A stretch of 64,000 nucleotides of DNA from DT-68 sp965263245 (GTDB lineage Bacteria; Bacillota_I; Bacilli_A; Mycoplasmatales; Metamycoplasmataceae). The stretch covers positions 806,001 to 870,000 of the forward strand of contig CBDHHR010001146.1 of the NCBI GenBank assembly GCA_965263245.1, given 5' to 3'. Positions 23,674 to 36,000 of the stretch are shown here, piece by piece. The position numbers and the translations under genes are program-made. The notes beneath the pieces are model-generated. The model saw only the letters and a list, made by a program, of their open reading frames with translations. It was not told the origin of the DNA and did no database searches. Position 1 is the first letter of the stretch, and the number at the start of each line of letters is the position of its first letter.

Positions 23674-24140
23674 GTTTGACTACTTTTTCTTTTTTTTCTA
23701 AAAAACATTTAAAAAATTTAAATTGAATGATACTAATTTAATGCCAGAAAAAAATCTTTTTTCATAACCAAAAGTAAAAATACTTTCCGCCAATAAGAAT
23801 TCAAGAAAACTTATTTTTATTAGTATGAACTAATAATTTTTCAATTTTTAATAAAAATATAAAAAAGGTATTTAAATTTTTTTTCATAATGTTTTGTTTT
23901 TCTTGATAAAAAAAACTTCAACATAAAATTAAAATATAATAACTAGCATTAATTTTATTTAAAACTCTTCTTTGAGAATAAATTCTTTCAAATGCTTTAA
24001 AAATTCTTATAAATTTATTTTTATCTACTTTTTGATACTGAAACGTTCTGCTAAAAAACTTTATTGGTATAATTTAAGTAGTAAAATGAAGAATAAAATA
24101 GATAAAAATAAATTTATTTCAATTTTTTTTGTTTTAATTT
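23674..24140. promoter_or_regulatory. Divergent control region between surface gene A and recombinase A
   Basis: 467 bp. Bases ~23885-24140 are clearly homologous to 28282-28523, the same region of module B. Bases ~23686-23885 have no counterpart there and hold an open frame of ~50 codons starting at the ATG equivalent to gene B's start (23888). TATAAT at 24068-24073 is the likely recombinase -10 box. A 21-codon frame starting at 24086 runs into the recombinase start. Confidence 0.6.
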
Positions 24141-24884
24141 ATGATTATTAACGTGACATATACAGAGTATTTAACCAAAATGAAAAATTATTCACCAAAA
24201 ACAATTGAAATATATCTTAAACATTATTACCAACTTCAAAAATATGATTTTGATTACAAAAAATTACTTTTAAATACTAAAGACATAAAAATTAATTCCC
24301 GGAGGTTAATGATTTCTGCAATTAAAAATTATTACAAGTTCAAAAAGGATAAAAGGTATGAAGAACTTGAAATTCCAAAAAAAGAAATCATAATCAAAGA
24401 TTTTATTAAATATGAAGAGTATAAAAAATATTTAAAAAAAATTAACTTTAAAACTAAAACTGGTTTTCAAAAAAGAATTATCATTAGACTTTTATTTGAA
24501 ACTGGTATTAGATCTTCGGAGTTACTTAACATCAAGAAGAAAAACATTAAAAATAATAAAATTCATATTTTTGGTAAGGGTAAAAGACAAAGAAAAGTTT
24601 TGCTTTCAAAATGACTTAAAGATGAACTAGAAACATACTTAGAAAATTGTGGTGAAATTCTTTTTCCGTTTGGTTATAAAAATTTATACAATAAAATATC
24701 AATTTTAGATAAAACAAAAAAGATATCTCCACACATGTTTAGAAGGGGTTATGCAAAATACTGTTATGAAAACGGAATCAACATTTATGATATTTCATTA
24801 TCAATGGGTCATAGCAATATCGAAACAACCGTCGGTTATATCAAAAGAAACAGCGAGGATGTAGAAATTTATAAGATATTTTAA
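24141..24884 (+). CDS. Tyrosine site-specific recombinase A (Xer-like)
   Basis: 247 residues. N-terminal SAM-like DNA-binding domain (NYSPKTIEIYLKHYYQ), C-terminal catalytic domain with the full set: Arg124 (ETGIRSSELL), Lys in GKGKRQRK, His198 and Arg201 (PHMFRRGY), His224 (MGHSNIETT) and nucleophile Tyr233 (VGYIK). One TGA Trp at 158. Similar enzymes drive DNA inversions in mycoplasma surface-antigen loci (Xer1 of the vpma locus, for example). Divergent from surface gene A. The target sites are not obvious. Confidence 0.88.
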
Positions 24885-24908
24885 AATGACTCAAATAGTC
24901 ATTTTTAT
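24883..24908 (+). terminator. Terminator after recombinase A
   Basis: AAAATGACT / AGTCATTTT hairpin with a 5-nt loop and T run, starting inside the stop codon. The equivalent site after recombinase B has lost most of its pairing. Confidence 0.7.
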
Positions 24909-25008
24909 TAATTACATACATTTTAATAAAAAATTTATAAAAACAAACTTTTAAAAAATATTATTGATCATCCATGCCTTGCTAATATTCAATTGATTAT
25001 TTGTAAAG

Positions 25009-28000
25009 TTAATTAACTTGAACATTAATAGTATCACTTTCACTAAGAATCGAAATTGTTAAAACTACATTTGTTTTTAATCCTGGAGTAAGTGAAGAAA
25101 CATTATCAGTAATTGTTGCAAGATCTTCATTAGTTAATGAAGGATTTTCAACTTTAAGTTGGTTTTTAATTGCTAAAAGTGTTTTTGCATCATTTGAAGT
25201 ATCAACGTTTTTTGGTATTGTAAGAATTTTGTTTTTAATTTTGGATTTTATGTTTAAAATTACTTCTTGATCTGTTAAAATCTTTTTAATTTTTCAACCA
25301 GTAATTTCTTCAATTATATCTCCTTTAAAAATTAAAATTGTAAATGGTACTTCGTTTAAAGTTAACTCAGTATCTTCTTCTTTGATTGCAACATTTGTCC
25401 CTTTTAAATCAATTTTATTAATTTTAATCATTATATTAAGAAAATTCATTATACCTTCTTTATTATCGCTAATTGTTCCACCAGTTGTTTTAACTTGGGT
25501 GGTAACTTGCGAAAGTTTTACAAGTTGATTTTTAACTTTATTAACTGATTCAAGATCACTTAAAGGTCTAATAACATTAATGTTAATGGTATCAGATTTA
25601 GAACCAACTAAAATTTTTAAAACCACATTTGTTTTTACTCCTGGAGTAAGTGAATCAATATTATCATCAATTTTTAAAAGATCTTCATCACTCAATGAAG
25701 GATTTTGAATTTTAAGTTGATTTTTAATTGCTAAAAGTGTCTTAGCATCATCTGAAGTATCAACGTTTTTTGGTATTGTAAGAATTTTGTTTTGAATTTT
25801 TGATTTTATTTTTAAAATTATTTCTTGATTTTTTAAACTTCTTTTAACAATAAATGTTGAAGTAATTTCTTGATTTATAGTTCCTTTAGTAATTTCAATT
25901 GTAAACAAAGTTCCTAATAATGATATTTCTGTATCTTCTTCTTTAACTAAAATGTTTGTTCCTTTTAAATCAATGTTTGAAGATTTAATTAATGAATTAA
26001 GAGTAGTAAATATAGCTTTTTTGTTATTGGTAATTGTTCCGGAAGTTGCACTAATTGTAATTTCTTTTGGAGAAATTTTTTCAAGTTCATTTTTAACATC
26101 AACAACTGACTCAAAATTACTTAAAGGTCTAGTGATTTCAATGTTAACAGTATCACTTTCTGTATCAATAGAGATTGTTAAAACCGCGTTTGTTTTTACT
26201 CCAGGAGTAAGCGAATCAATACTATCATTAATTTTTAAAAGATCTTGATTAGTTAATGAAGGATTTTGAATTTTAAGTTGATTTTTAATTGCTAAAAGGA
26301 TTTTAACATCATTAGAAGTATCAACATCTTTATCAATTACTAAGTTTTTATCTACAATTTTGTTTTTAATTGCATTAATTTTATCATTATTTATTTCTTG
26401 ATTAGTTTTACTTCTTTTAACTTTATAAACTGAAGTAATTTCTTTTGTTATAGCTCCTTTAGTAATTTTAATTGTAAAAGGTACTCCATTTAAAGTTAAC
26501 TCAGTATCTTCTTCTTTAATAGCAATGTTTGTTCCTTTTAAATCAATGTTTGAAGGTTTAATTAACGAATTAAGAGCAGCAAATATAGCTTGTTTATTAT
26601 TAGTAATTGTTCCAGAAGTTGCACTAATTTGAATTTCTTTTGGAGAAAGCTTTTCAAGTTCTTTTTTAACAATATTGACTGATTCAAGATCGCTTAAAGG
26701 TCTTGTAATTCAAATTTTGACTGTATCACTTTTAGTGCCAACTAAAATTGTTAAAATAACAGGTGTTCTTTTTTCTGGAACAAGGGAAGAAATATTATCA
26801 GTAATTTTTGAAAGTTCTTCATTAGTTAATGAAAGATTTTCAACATTAAGTTGATTTTTAATTGCTTGAAGCAATGCTGCATCATTTGAAGTATCAACAT
26901 TTTTACCAATTACTAAATTTTTATTTATAATTTTGTTTTTAATTCTTGCAACTTTATATTTATTCTCTTCTTCATTAGTTTTACTTCTTTTAACTATATA
27001 TAATGAAGTAATTTCTTTTGTTATAAGTCCTTTATAAACTAAAATTGTAAAAGGTACTCCTTCTAAAGTTAATTTAGTATCTTCTTCTTTGATTGAAATA
27101 TTTGTTCTATATTTACCTAAAATTAGTGAAAATCCATAATTTTTTTTAAGAGTTTTTACTATAAGATCTTTATTATCAGTAATTGTTCCAGAAGTTGCAC
27201 TAACTGTAATTTCTTTTTGAGAAAAACCTTCAAGTCAATTTTTAGAAAAATTAACTGATTCAAGATCGCTATAATATCTTTCAATTGAAATTTTAACAGT
27301 GTCTCTTTCAGAACCAATAGAAATTATTAAATTTACAGGTGTTTTTTTATTAGGACCAAGTGAAGTAATATTGTCATCAATTTTTGAAAGATCTTCATTA
27401 GTTAATAAAGGATTTTCAACTTTAAGTTGGTTTTTAATTGCTAAAAGGGTTTTTACATCGTTTGAAGTATCAACATTTTTGTCTATGTCAAAGGTTCTAA
27501 CTTTGATTTTTGATTTAATTAAAGCAATTCTTTTTTTATTTTTTTCGACATTATTTTTAACTCTTTTAACTATAAATTCTGAACCAATTTCTTGAGTTAT
27601 AGCTTCTTTAGAAATTAAAATTGTAAAAGGTACTCCCTTTAAAGTTAATTCGGTATCTTCTTCTTTAACCAAAATGTTTGTTCCTTTTAAATCAATCTTT
27701 GAAGATTTAATTAATAAATTAAGATCATTAATTATGGCTTCTTTATTATCAGTGATTGTTCCAGAACTCGTAATAATTGTAATTGTTTTAAGGGAAAGGT
27801 TTTTAAGAGCAATTTTAACAGCACTAACTGATTCAAGATCACTTAAAGGTCTTATAATTTTAACATTAATAGTGTTAGATTTATTATCAATTAAAATTGT
27901 TAAAACCACATTTGTTTTTACTCCTGGAGTAAGCGAAGTGATATTGTCACTAACATTTAAAAGATCTTTATTGTTCAATAAAGGGTTTTCAACTTTAAGT

Positions 28001-28284
28001 TGGTTTTTAATTGCTAAAAGTATTTTTGCATCAGTTGAAGTATCAACGTTTTTATCAATTATTAAATCTTTATGCTTAATTTTTGAAATTAATGATTGAT
28101 AATCTTTTTTTGGGGGTTTAACATTATTTTTTGATAATTTATCATTTAAAATTATTGCTGTTGCTGCAATTAAACCACTTGACATAAAACCTATTAAGAT
28201 AAAAATTTTTCTTTTTTTTGCTATTTTGACTATTTTCTTTCATTTTTGACTATTTTTTTTATTTTTAACGTTACTTTTTTTCAT
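25009..28284 (-). CDS. Giant membrane-anchored repeat surface protein B
   Basis: 1091 residues, a paralogue of protein A in the same orientation. Basic N terminus, then one hydrophobic anchor (IFILIGFMSSGLIAATAII), no lipobox Cys. Six copies of the DVDTS-type half-domain spaced 561-575 bp apart, alternating with the SGTITDNKE / LTLKGVPFTIL half. The last unit ends abruptly after SESDTINVQVN. Divergent from recombinase B. Ends 124 bp after recombinase A, so modules A and B are tandem direct repeats. Confidence 0.8.
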
Positions 28285-28523
28285 AATATTTTGTTTTTCT
28301 TAATAAAAAAAATTTAAAATAGAATAATTAGCATTGATTTTATTTAAAATTTTTCTTTGTAAATTGATTTTTTTAAGTGCCTTAAAAATTGTTATAAACA
28401 TATTTTTATCTATTTTTGAGTATTTAAATGTTCTACTAAAAAAGTTTATTGGTATAATTTAAGCGCTAAAATGAAAAATAAAATAGATAAAAATATGTTT
28501 ATTTGTTTTTTTTATTTTAATTT
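28285..28523. promoter_or_regulatory. Divergent control region between surface gene B and recombinase B
   Basis: Homologous to ~23885-24140 of module A. TATAAT about 70 nt before the recombinase ATG. Lacks the ~200-bp segment that module A has next to its surface gene. Confidence 0.55.
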
Positions 28524-29267
28524 ATGATTATTAACATGACATATATAGAATATTTAACCAAAATGAAAAATTATTCACCAAAAACAATTGAAATATATCT
28601 TAAACATTATTACCAACTTCAAAAACATGATTTTGATTACAAAAAATTACTTTTAAATACTAAAGACATAAAGACTAATTCCCGAAGGTTAATGATTTCT
28701 GCAATTAAAAATTATTACAAGTTCAAAAAGGATAAAAGGTATGAAGAACTTGAAATTCCAAAAAAAGAAATCATAATTAAAGATTTTATTAAATATGAAG
28801 AGTATAAAAAATATTTAAAAAAAATTAACTTTAAAACTAAAACTGGTTTTCAAAAAAGAATTATCATTAGACTTTTATTTGAAACTGGTATTAGCTCTTC
28901 AGAGTTACTTAACATTAAAAAGAAAAACATTAAAAATAATAAAATTCAGATTTTTGGTAAAGGTAAAAGACAAAGAAAAGTTTTGCTTTCAAAATGACTC
29001 AAAGATGAATTAGAAATGTACTTAGAAAATTGTGGTGAAATTCTTTTTCCGTTTGGTTATAAAAATTTATACAATAAAATATCAATTTTAGATAAAACAA
29101 AAAAGATATCTCCACACATGTTTAGAAGGGGTTATGCAAAATACTGTTATGAAAACGGAATCAACATTTATGATATTTCATTATCAATGGGTCATAACAA
29201 TATCGAAACAACCGTTAGTTACATGAAAATAAATAATGAGAATGCAAAAATTTATAAGATATTTTAA
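28524..29267 (+). CDS. Tyrosine recombinase B, probably catalytically impaired
   Basis: 247 residues, near-identical to recombinase A except at its ends. The first catalytic arginine is replaced: ETGIRSSELL in copy A is ETGISSSELL here (AGA to AGC at 28893-28895, residue 124). Lys in GKGKRQRK, His198, Arg201, His224 and the Tyr (VSYMK) are kept. Loss of Arg I normally abolishes or strongly lowers strand cleavage in this family, so B may be inactive or only bind DNA. Confidence 0.85.
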
Positions 29268-29441
29268 AATGACTTAATATAGTTTTTTACTAATTAATAT
29301 AATTTTATAAATCATTTATAAAAACAAAATTTTAAAAAAATGCATTCAATAGTTTTAATTCAATTTTTAAAATCATTTAAAAATATAAAAATATATTTTT
29401 TAGAACTATTCATGATTATTTCCTTATTAATATCCAATCAA

Positions 29442-29639
29442 TTATTTGTTAATTTTAGTAACTTTAATATTAATATTATCAGATTGAGTACCAATTGAAA
29501 TTGTTAAAATTACATTTGTTTTTACTCTGGGAACAAGCAAAATAATATTATCAGTAATTTTTGAAAGATCTTCATCATTTAATAAAGGATTTTGAATTTT
29601 AAGTTGATTTTTAATTGCTATTAGGTAAATTTGTGACAA
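29442..29639 (-). pseudogene. 3' fragment of a third surface gene
   Basis: About 65 codons matching the last half-unit of surface proteins A and B (LIAIKNQLKIQNPLLNDEDL, then a TPGVKTNV-like strand, reading VPRVKTNVI). There is no anchor, promoter or 5' part: homology stops at ~29625, next to the end of cdsA. It appears to be the tail of a third module whose front was deleted. Confidence 0.75.
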
Positions 29640-29673
29640 AAACCCAATAGTTAATTATTTGATTATTCATAAA

Positions 29674-30600
29674 TTAAATAATTATAAAAATTAAAACTAC
29701 AAAAGTAATAACAAAAGAAAGAGAATCTAATCTATCAAAAATTCCTCCGTGTTGGGGTATTAAACTTGAGAAATCTTTTATGTTAATTTGTCTTTTAACA
29801 TAAGAAAAAAATAAATCACCAATTGGTGAAACAACACTAAATAATAATGCTGCTAAAAATGAAAATAAATATTTATTAATATCTAAATCAATTCAAATAT
29901 TAGTAAGTATTCCGATAATAAATAAATATATGAATGAAAAAACAAATCCGATAACAAAACCTGCTCAAGTTTTATTTGGTGAAATGTTTTTTGCAAATTT
30001 TGCACCTTTAAAAAGTTTTTCTCCAAAATAACGACCACCAAAAAAGCTAAATGTGTCAGAAAAAACAGCAGCTAAAATTAATAAAATAGCATATTCTAAC
30101 CTATAAACATTTATTATTCAAAGTCCTTTAAAAAAAGTAAAGGAAATTATTATCACTAAAGTAACTAAAATTTGACCTTTAAGTAAATTAAAAGATTTTT
30201 TTAAAACTTTAGGTTCAAGTACAAGCGGAATAAGTGATGTTAGTAAAATTAATGAATACGGTTTTCAATCAAAACCTTTTAATAATAATGATTTTAAACT
30301 TGCTGAACCAGCTCTTGGATGAACGTTAAAATCAGTTATTAATTTATACTCTTCAAAACCAATTAAAAAAAACAAGATTATAGTAGAAGAGGTTAAAAGA
30401 GCATTAAATCTATTAAAACCAAATGATCTTATAATTTCAAATGTTCCTCATATTCCAACAATCATGTAAAATACTGAACCAATAATTTTTCCAGCTTTTG
30501 TAGTTAAATAATAATTCATAATTAATATCGGAACTACTATTAGTATTAATACTATTGCTGAAAGTATTCTTATATCAATTTTTTTGATTGTTTTTAACAT
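29674..30600 (-). CDS. cdsA: Phosphatidate cytidylyltransferase
   Basis: 308 residues, about eight hydrophobic helices. Makes CDP-diacylglycerol from phosphatidate and CTP. The C-terminal family signature is complete: SYVKRQINIKD, then SLIPQHGGIFDRLDS; PNKTWAG precedes it. ATG lies 6 nt after a TATAAT box (30607-30612). Its 3' end abuts the truncated surface gene, marking the edge of the array. Confidence 0.92.
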
Positions 30601-30634
30601 AAAAAAATTATATATTAAACTTTATTGGCAAAAC

Positions 30635-32659
30635 TTATTTTGTAATTAAAATTTCTAATTCTAATATAAAATCTCTCATTTGAGCTGCTCTTTCAAAGTC
30701 CATTTCTCTTGCCGCTTTAAACATTTTTCCTCTTGTTCTTTCAATTTCTTTTTTGATAGATTTAACGTGTTCATCTTTTAAATCAAGATCTTTTGAATTT
30801 TCAAAAGAACCAAAGTTAATTATTTTGTTTAATATTGAATCTTGTTCTGGGTTTAATGGTTCTGGTATTTCCTTGAAAATAGTTTTTGGTTCAATGTTAT
30901 TTTTTTGATTATGTGCTTCTTGAATTTTTCTACGTCTTCTTGTTTCTTGCATTGCTTTTTTCATTGAACTAGTTGTTTTATCTGCGTATAAAACAACATG
31001 ACCATTTTTATTTCTTGAAGCTCTACCGATTATTTGAATTAATGATTTTTCGGATCTAAAAAATGATTCTTTATCTGCATCTAAAATCAATATTAACGAA
31101 ACTTCTGGAATATCAATACCTTCTTTTAATAAATTAATACCAACAATTACATCATAAATTCCTAAACGTAACTTACGAATTATTTCATCCCTTTGGAACG
31201 TTTTATGTTCTGAGTGAATATAAGCAACTTTTTGGTTACGTCCTTGTAAATATAAAGTTAATTCTTCTGCCATTCTTTTTGTAATTGTTAAAATTAAAGT
31301 TCTTTCTTTTTTCTTGATTTGTTCTTGAATTCTGTCAAAAATATTTTCTATTTGAAATTTTGTAGATTGAACTTCAACGGTTGGATCTAAAAGACCTGTT
31401 GGTCTTACTACTTGACTTATAATTTCCCCGTTAGTTAAATTTAATTCATAATTTGCTGGTGTAGCTGAAACATAAATTCTATCAAAACTTGAAAATTCAT
31501 TTTCAAACTCTTCAAATTTTAATGGTCTATTATCATATGCTGAAGGAAGTCTAAAACCATAGTTAACAAGGTTTTCTTTACGTGATCTATCGCCGTTATA
31601 CATTGCGTTTAATTGTGGTATCATCATGTGCGATTCATCAATTATCATTAAAGGTTTTTCACCTCTTCTTTCTGCATTAAACACTACATAATCTAAAATT
31701 GTGTAAGGTTTTTCCCCCGCTTTTTTATTATTAAAATATCTAGAATAATTTTCAATTCCGGTTGTTGTCCCGTACTCTAATAAAGAATCAACATCTGCTA
31801 AAACTCTTTGTTCAAGTCTTTGAGCTTCTAATAACTTATTATTTTTTTTAAAATATTCTAACCTTTTTTTAAGATCAAGCTTAATTTCTTCAACCGCATT
31901 TTTAATAACGTTAAACCTTATTGTATATGCTTTAGCTGGATAAATTGTTGTTCGGTTAAATGATTTTAAAATTTTTCCTGTTAGTCGCTCTATTTTTTTT
32001 ATATTTTCAATTTTGTTTCAGTTTTCCTCAATTCTTAAAATGTGTGAATCATCATAACTAGGAGAAATTTCGATAATGTCACCTTTAGTTCTAAAAGTTC
32101 CTGCTTTATTTTCAAGATTATTTCTTGTATAGCCTCTTTTAACAAGTTTGATTAAAAATTCTTTTTTTAAAAATTCTTGCCCCACAAAAATTTCCATAAA
32201 AGATTTTTCGTACTCAATCGGATCAAGTTGTCCGTAAATTGATGCTACTGAAGCAATAACAATTGTTTTTTCGGTTGAAATTAACGAATTAGTTGTGGCC
32301 ATTCTCATTGCTTCAATATCCCAGTTAGATTTTGAAGTTTTATCTATGTAAGTATCAGAAGAAGGGATGTACGCTTCTGGTCTATAATAATCAAAATTAG
32401 AAATAAAATATTCTACTCTATCGTTTGGAAAAAAATTTTTTAATTCTGAATAAAGTTGTCCGGCTAAAGTTTTATTATGCGATAAAATAATTGTTGTTTT
32501 TTGAGTTTTTTCAATCACATTAGCAATGGTAAAAGTTTTACCCGTTCCGGTTGCACCAAGTAAAACTTGGTTTTTCTGGTTTTCTTTAAGACCATTTAGT
32601 AATTCTTTTATAGCGTGCGGTTGATCACCCTTAGGTTTAAATTTTGAGATTAATTTCAT
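30635..32659 (-). CDS. uvrB: Excinuclease ABC subunit B
   Basis: 674 residues. DNA-damage verification helicase of nucleotide excision repair. Walker A GATGTGKTFT, beta-hairpin region DYYRPEAYIP, DESHM box, motif VI QIIGRASRN and a C-terminal UVR domain (AAREMDFERAAQMRDFI) for UvrC contact. Start MKLISKFKPKGDQPHAI at 32659, 6 nt after a TATAAT box (32666-32671); upstream in-frame codons would run into tRNA-His. Confidence 0.95.
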
Positions 32660-32698
32660 ATAAAAATTATATATACTCAATAAAAAAAATAAAAAAAA

Positions 32699-32775
32699 TG
32701 GGGCAAATGATGGGACTTGAACCCATGAATGCTCGAACCACAACCGAGTGCGTTAACCACTTCGCCACATTTGCC
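32699..32775 (-). tRNA. tRNA-His(GUG)
   Basis: Cloverleaf with anticodon loop TTGTGGT (GUG). The extra 5' G (G-1, pairing with C73) typical of tRNA-His is encoded; CCA is encoded too. Confidence 0.94.
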
Positions 32776-33048
32776 ACGTTATTTTTTTATTATATATAAA
32801 AACTATTTGGTTGTAAAATAATCTACAAAATCTTTAGAAAAAATTTCTAGAATTTTAAATTTATATTTTGAAAATTAATAAATTAATTTATCGATTAAAA
32901 AAAATAAAATGTTAGTTTAAAGATTATTTAAAATAGAAGAAATTAACAAAATAATTTTTAAAATAAACTTTTTATTAAACCAAAAAACTTTTTCTAGTTT
33001 TCTGAAAAGAAAAGAAATATTTTATAATTTAAAACGCAAAGGAAAACT
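32776..33048. repeat. Spacer repeat copy 1 with a copied kinase-gene tail
   Basis: Bases 32803-32856, read on the minus strand, encode KILEIFSKDFVDYFTTK and stop, matching the C terminus of the esterase-kinase gene at 40576 (KILKNFPKDFPNYFTTK). Bases ~32860-32945 match the spacer at ~36717-36840. TATAAT (33023-33028) and AAAGGA serve the surface gene that follows. Confidence 0.7.
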
Positions 33049-36000
33049 ATGAAATTATCAAAGACTAAAAAAATTATTTTATTAAGTGCAACACTAGGAG
33101 TATTAGTTCCTTCAATAGTTGTTCCTGTTGTTTTAGTTAATCAAAATAAAAAGAAAAAAGCTCAAAATAAAGAAGATGTTTTAAAAGTAATTAAAATACT
33201 TGAAGAAAAATCAAATTCTACAAGACAAATTGAATTAAATAGTAACTCAAAAGGTAAAATTATTGCTAATAATCAAGAAGAAATTATCAAAAAAATCAAA
33301 GCATTAATTGGTAATGACAATTTAAAAGAGGTTAAATTAGAAATTTCAATGCCACAAGATCAAGAAATTTCTACTAGTTTTCAAAAAATTGTAGTTAAAA
33401 TTTCAAAAGGTGATTATTCTCAAACAGTTAACAATGATAAAACAATATTTGTTAGAAGAAGCAAAACACTTTCAGAATTATCTTTAATAGAACTTAACCG
33501 AATTAAAAATTCTCTAGAAAGTTTAGGAAAAAAAGTAGTAGATGTTTATACTAGTGGAGCCATTGATCAAAAAGTTACAACTAATAAGTCAAAAATATTA
33601 AAAGCTATTCAAAAAATAAGTGGTTATTCAAAGATTAATCTTGATGAAGCATCAGTTAAAATTAAAGATTCTGAAGATGTTTTACCTGAAAATAATCAAC
33701 CACCAGTTGCAATTACTCTTGTTGTTACAAAACCTAATGGTTCTATTGAAGTAACTGGGTTTAAAGCAAAACAAATGTCTCCTTCACAAATTGCAAATGT
33801 TGATCTTAATTATGTTAAAGCTAATTTAGAATCATTAGATTCAAAAATAGTGCAAGTTAATACAAGCAGTGCAATAGATCATAAAATCATTAATAATAAA
33901 ATTGAAATTTTAAAAGAAATTCAAAAATTAAATGGTTATTCAACTATTTATTTTAAAGGTGTTAGCATCAAAGTTAAAGACTCTGAAGATCTTTTACCTC
34001 CTAATAATCAAGAAGCAATTCCAATTACTCTAATTCTTGCAAAAGGTGGAAACGAAGTTGAAGTAACTGGATTTAAAGCTAAATCATTATCTAGTCAACA
34101 AATTTTTGAAAATACTCAAACAGTTAATTTAGTTAAATCAAGTTTAGAAGCTTTAACACCAGAAACAGTAGATGTTTATACTAGTGGAGCTATTGATCAA
34201 AAAATTACAACTAATAAAGTAGAAATATTAAAATCAATTAAAAAAATAAGTGGTTATAATGCAATTAATTTTAATAGAGCAACATTAGAAGTTAAAAATT
34301 CTGAAGATCTTTTGCCTGATAATGATCAAAGTCCAATTGCAATTACTCTTGTAGTTTCAAAACCTGGTTTTTCTACTGAAGTAACTGGATTTAGTGCTAA
34401 ACAAATGTCTGTTTCACAAATTGCAAGCGTTGATCTTAATTTGGTCAAAAAAGATTTAAAATCTTTAAGTGTAAAAATAATAGAAGTTGATACTAGTGAA
34501 TCATCTAATTTAAAAATTACTACTAATAAAGATAAAATTTTAGAAGAAATTACAAAATTAAATGGTTATTCAAACATTAATCTTAGAAATGTAAATGTTC
34601 AAGTTAAAAATTCTGAGACACTTTTACCTTCTAATGATCAAGATCCAGTTCCAATTACTCTTGTTTTATCAAAAACTAATGCTTCACCAAATAATATTGA
34701 AATAGAAGGATTTAGTGCTAGACAAATGTCTGCTTTACAAATTAAAAATGCTAAAATTAATAAAATTAAAGATAAAATAACTGATAAAAACATTTTAATT
34801 GCTCCTAATGTTTCAACCCAAAATCAAAGTGAAATTCAAAATGCAATTAAAAATCAACTTCAAAAAGAAAATCCTTCATTAAATAATGATGATCTTTCAA
34901 AAATTAACACTAATCTTCCAAATTTAACTTTAGGAACTAGAACCGAAGTTATTCTTATTATTAGTATTGATTCTACAAGTTTATCATTAAATATTTATGT
35001 GGAAAAAGCTAATTTATTAAAAGGTTCAAATATTGTTAGTGGTAAAGGCGGAGTAGTTTTTCAAGATAAATTTAAAAATCTTTGATCAATGGGAAATTAT
35101 AAAAAACTTCAAGTTCTTAGATCAAATAAAAATGAAGATGGTTATGTAGATACTTGAACTAGTGCTAATAGCGGATTAACAAAAGGTTCAAATATTTTTA
35201 ATGGTACTAGTGGAACAATTTTTCAAGATGAATTTAAAAACCTTTGAGCAATGGGAGGTCTAGGAAGTCTTCAAGTTCTTAAAGCAAATTCTGCTGGAGA
35301 CGGCTATGATGAAAAAACTGGTTGAACTAATGCTAAAGATAGCGGATTAACAAAAGGTTCAATTATTTTTAATGGTACTGGTGGGATAATTTTCCAAGAT
35401 GAATTTAAAAACCTTTGATCAATGGGAAGAGAAACACCACTTCAAGTTCTTAGAGTTAATCAGGATGGTAATGGTTATGATGAAAAAACTGGTTGAACTA
35501 GTGTCAAAGATAGCGGATTAACAAATGGTTCAAATATTACTAGTGACTATTATGGAACAATTTTCCAAGATGAATTTAAAAATCTTTGAGCAATGGGAAG
35601 AGAAACATCACTTCAAGTTCTTAGAGTAAATTCTACTGGAGACGGCTATGATGAAAAAACTGGTTGAACTAGTGCCAATGATAGCGGATTAACAAATGGT
35701 TCAAATATTAATAATGGTAAAAAAGGAATAATTTTTCAAGATCAATTTAAAAACCTTTGAAGTATGGGAGAAGGAACATCACTTCAAGTTCTTAGAGTAA
35801 ATCAAGATGATAATGGCTATGATGAAAAAACTGGTTGAACTAGTGCCGATGATAGTGGATTAACAAATGGTTCAAATATTACTAATGGTAAAGGTGGAAC
35901 AATTTTCCAAGATGAATTTAAAAATCTTTGAAGTATGGGAGAACGAACGTCACTTCAATTTCTTAAAGTAAATTCTGCTGGAGACGGCTATGATGAAAAA

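Noticed and set aside
23739..23888. 50-codon ORF (minus) upstream of surface gene A as a real gene
   Set aside because: No family features or good ribosome site; kept only as a possible leader in the findings.
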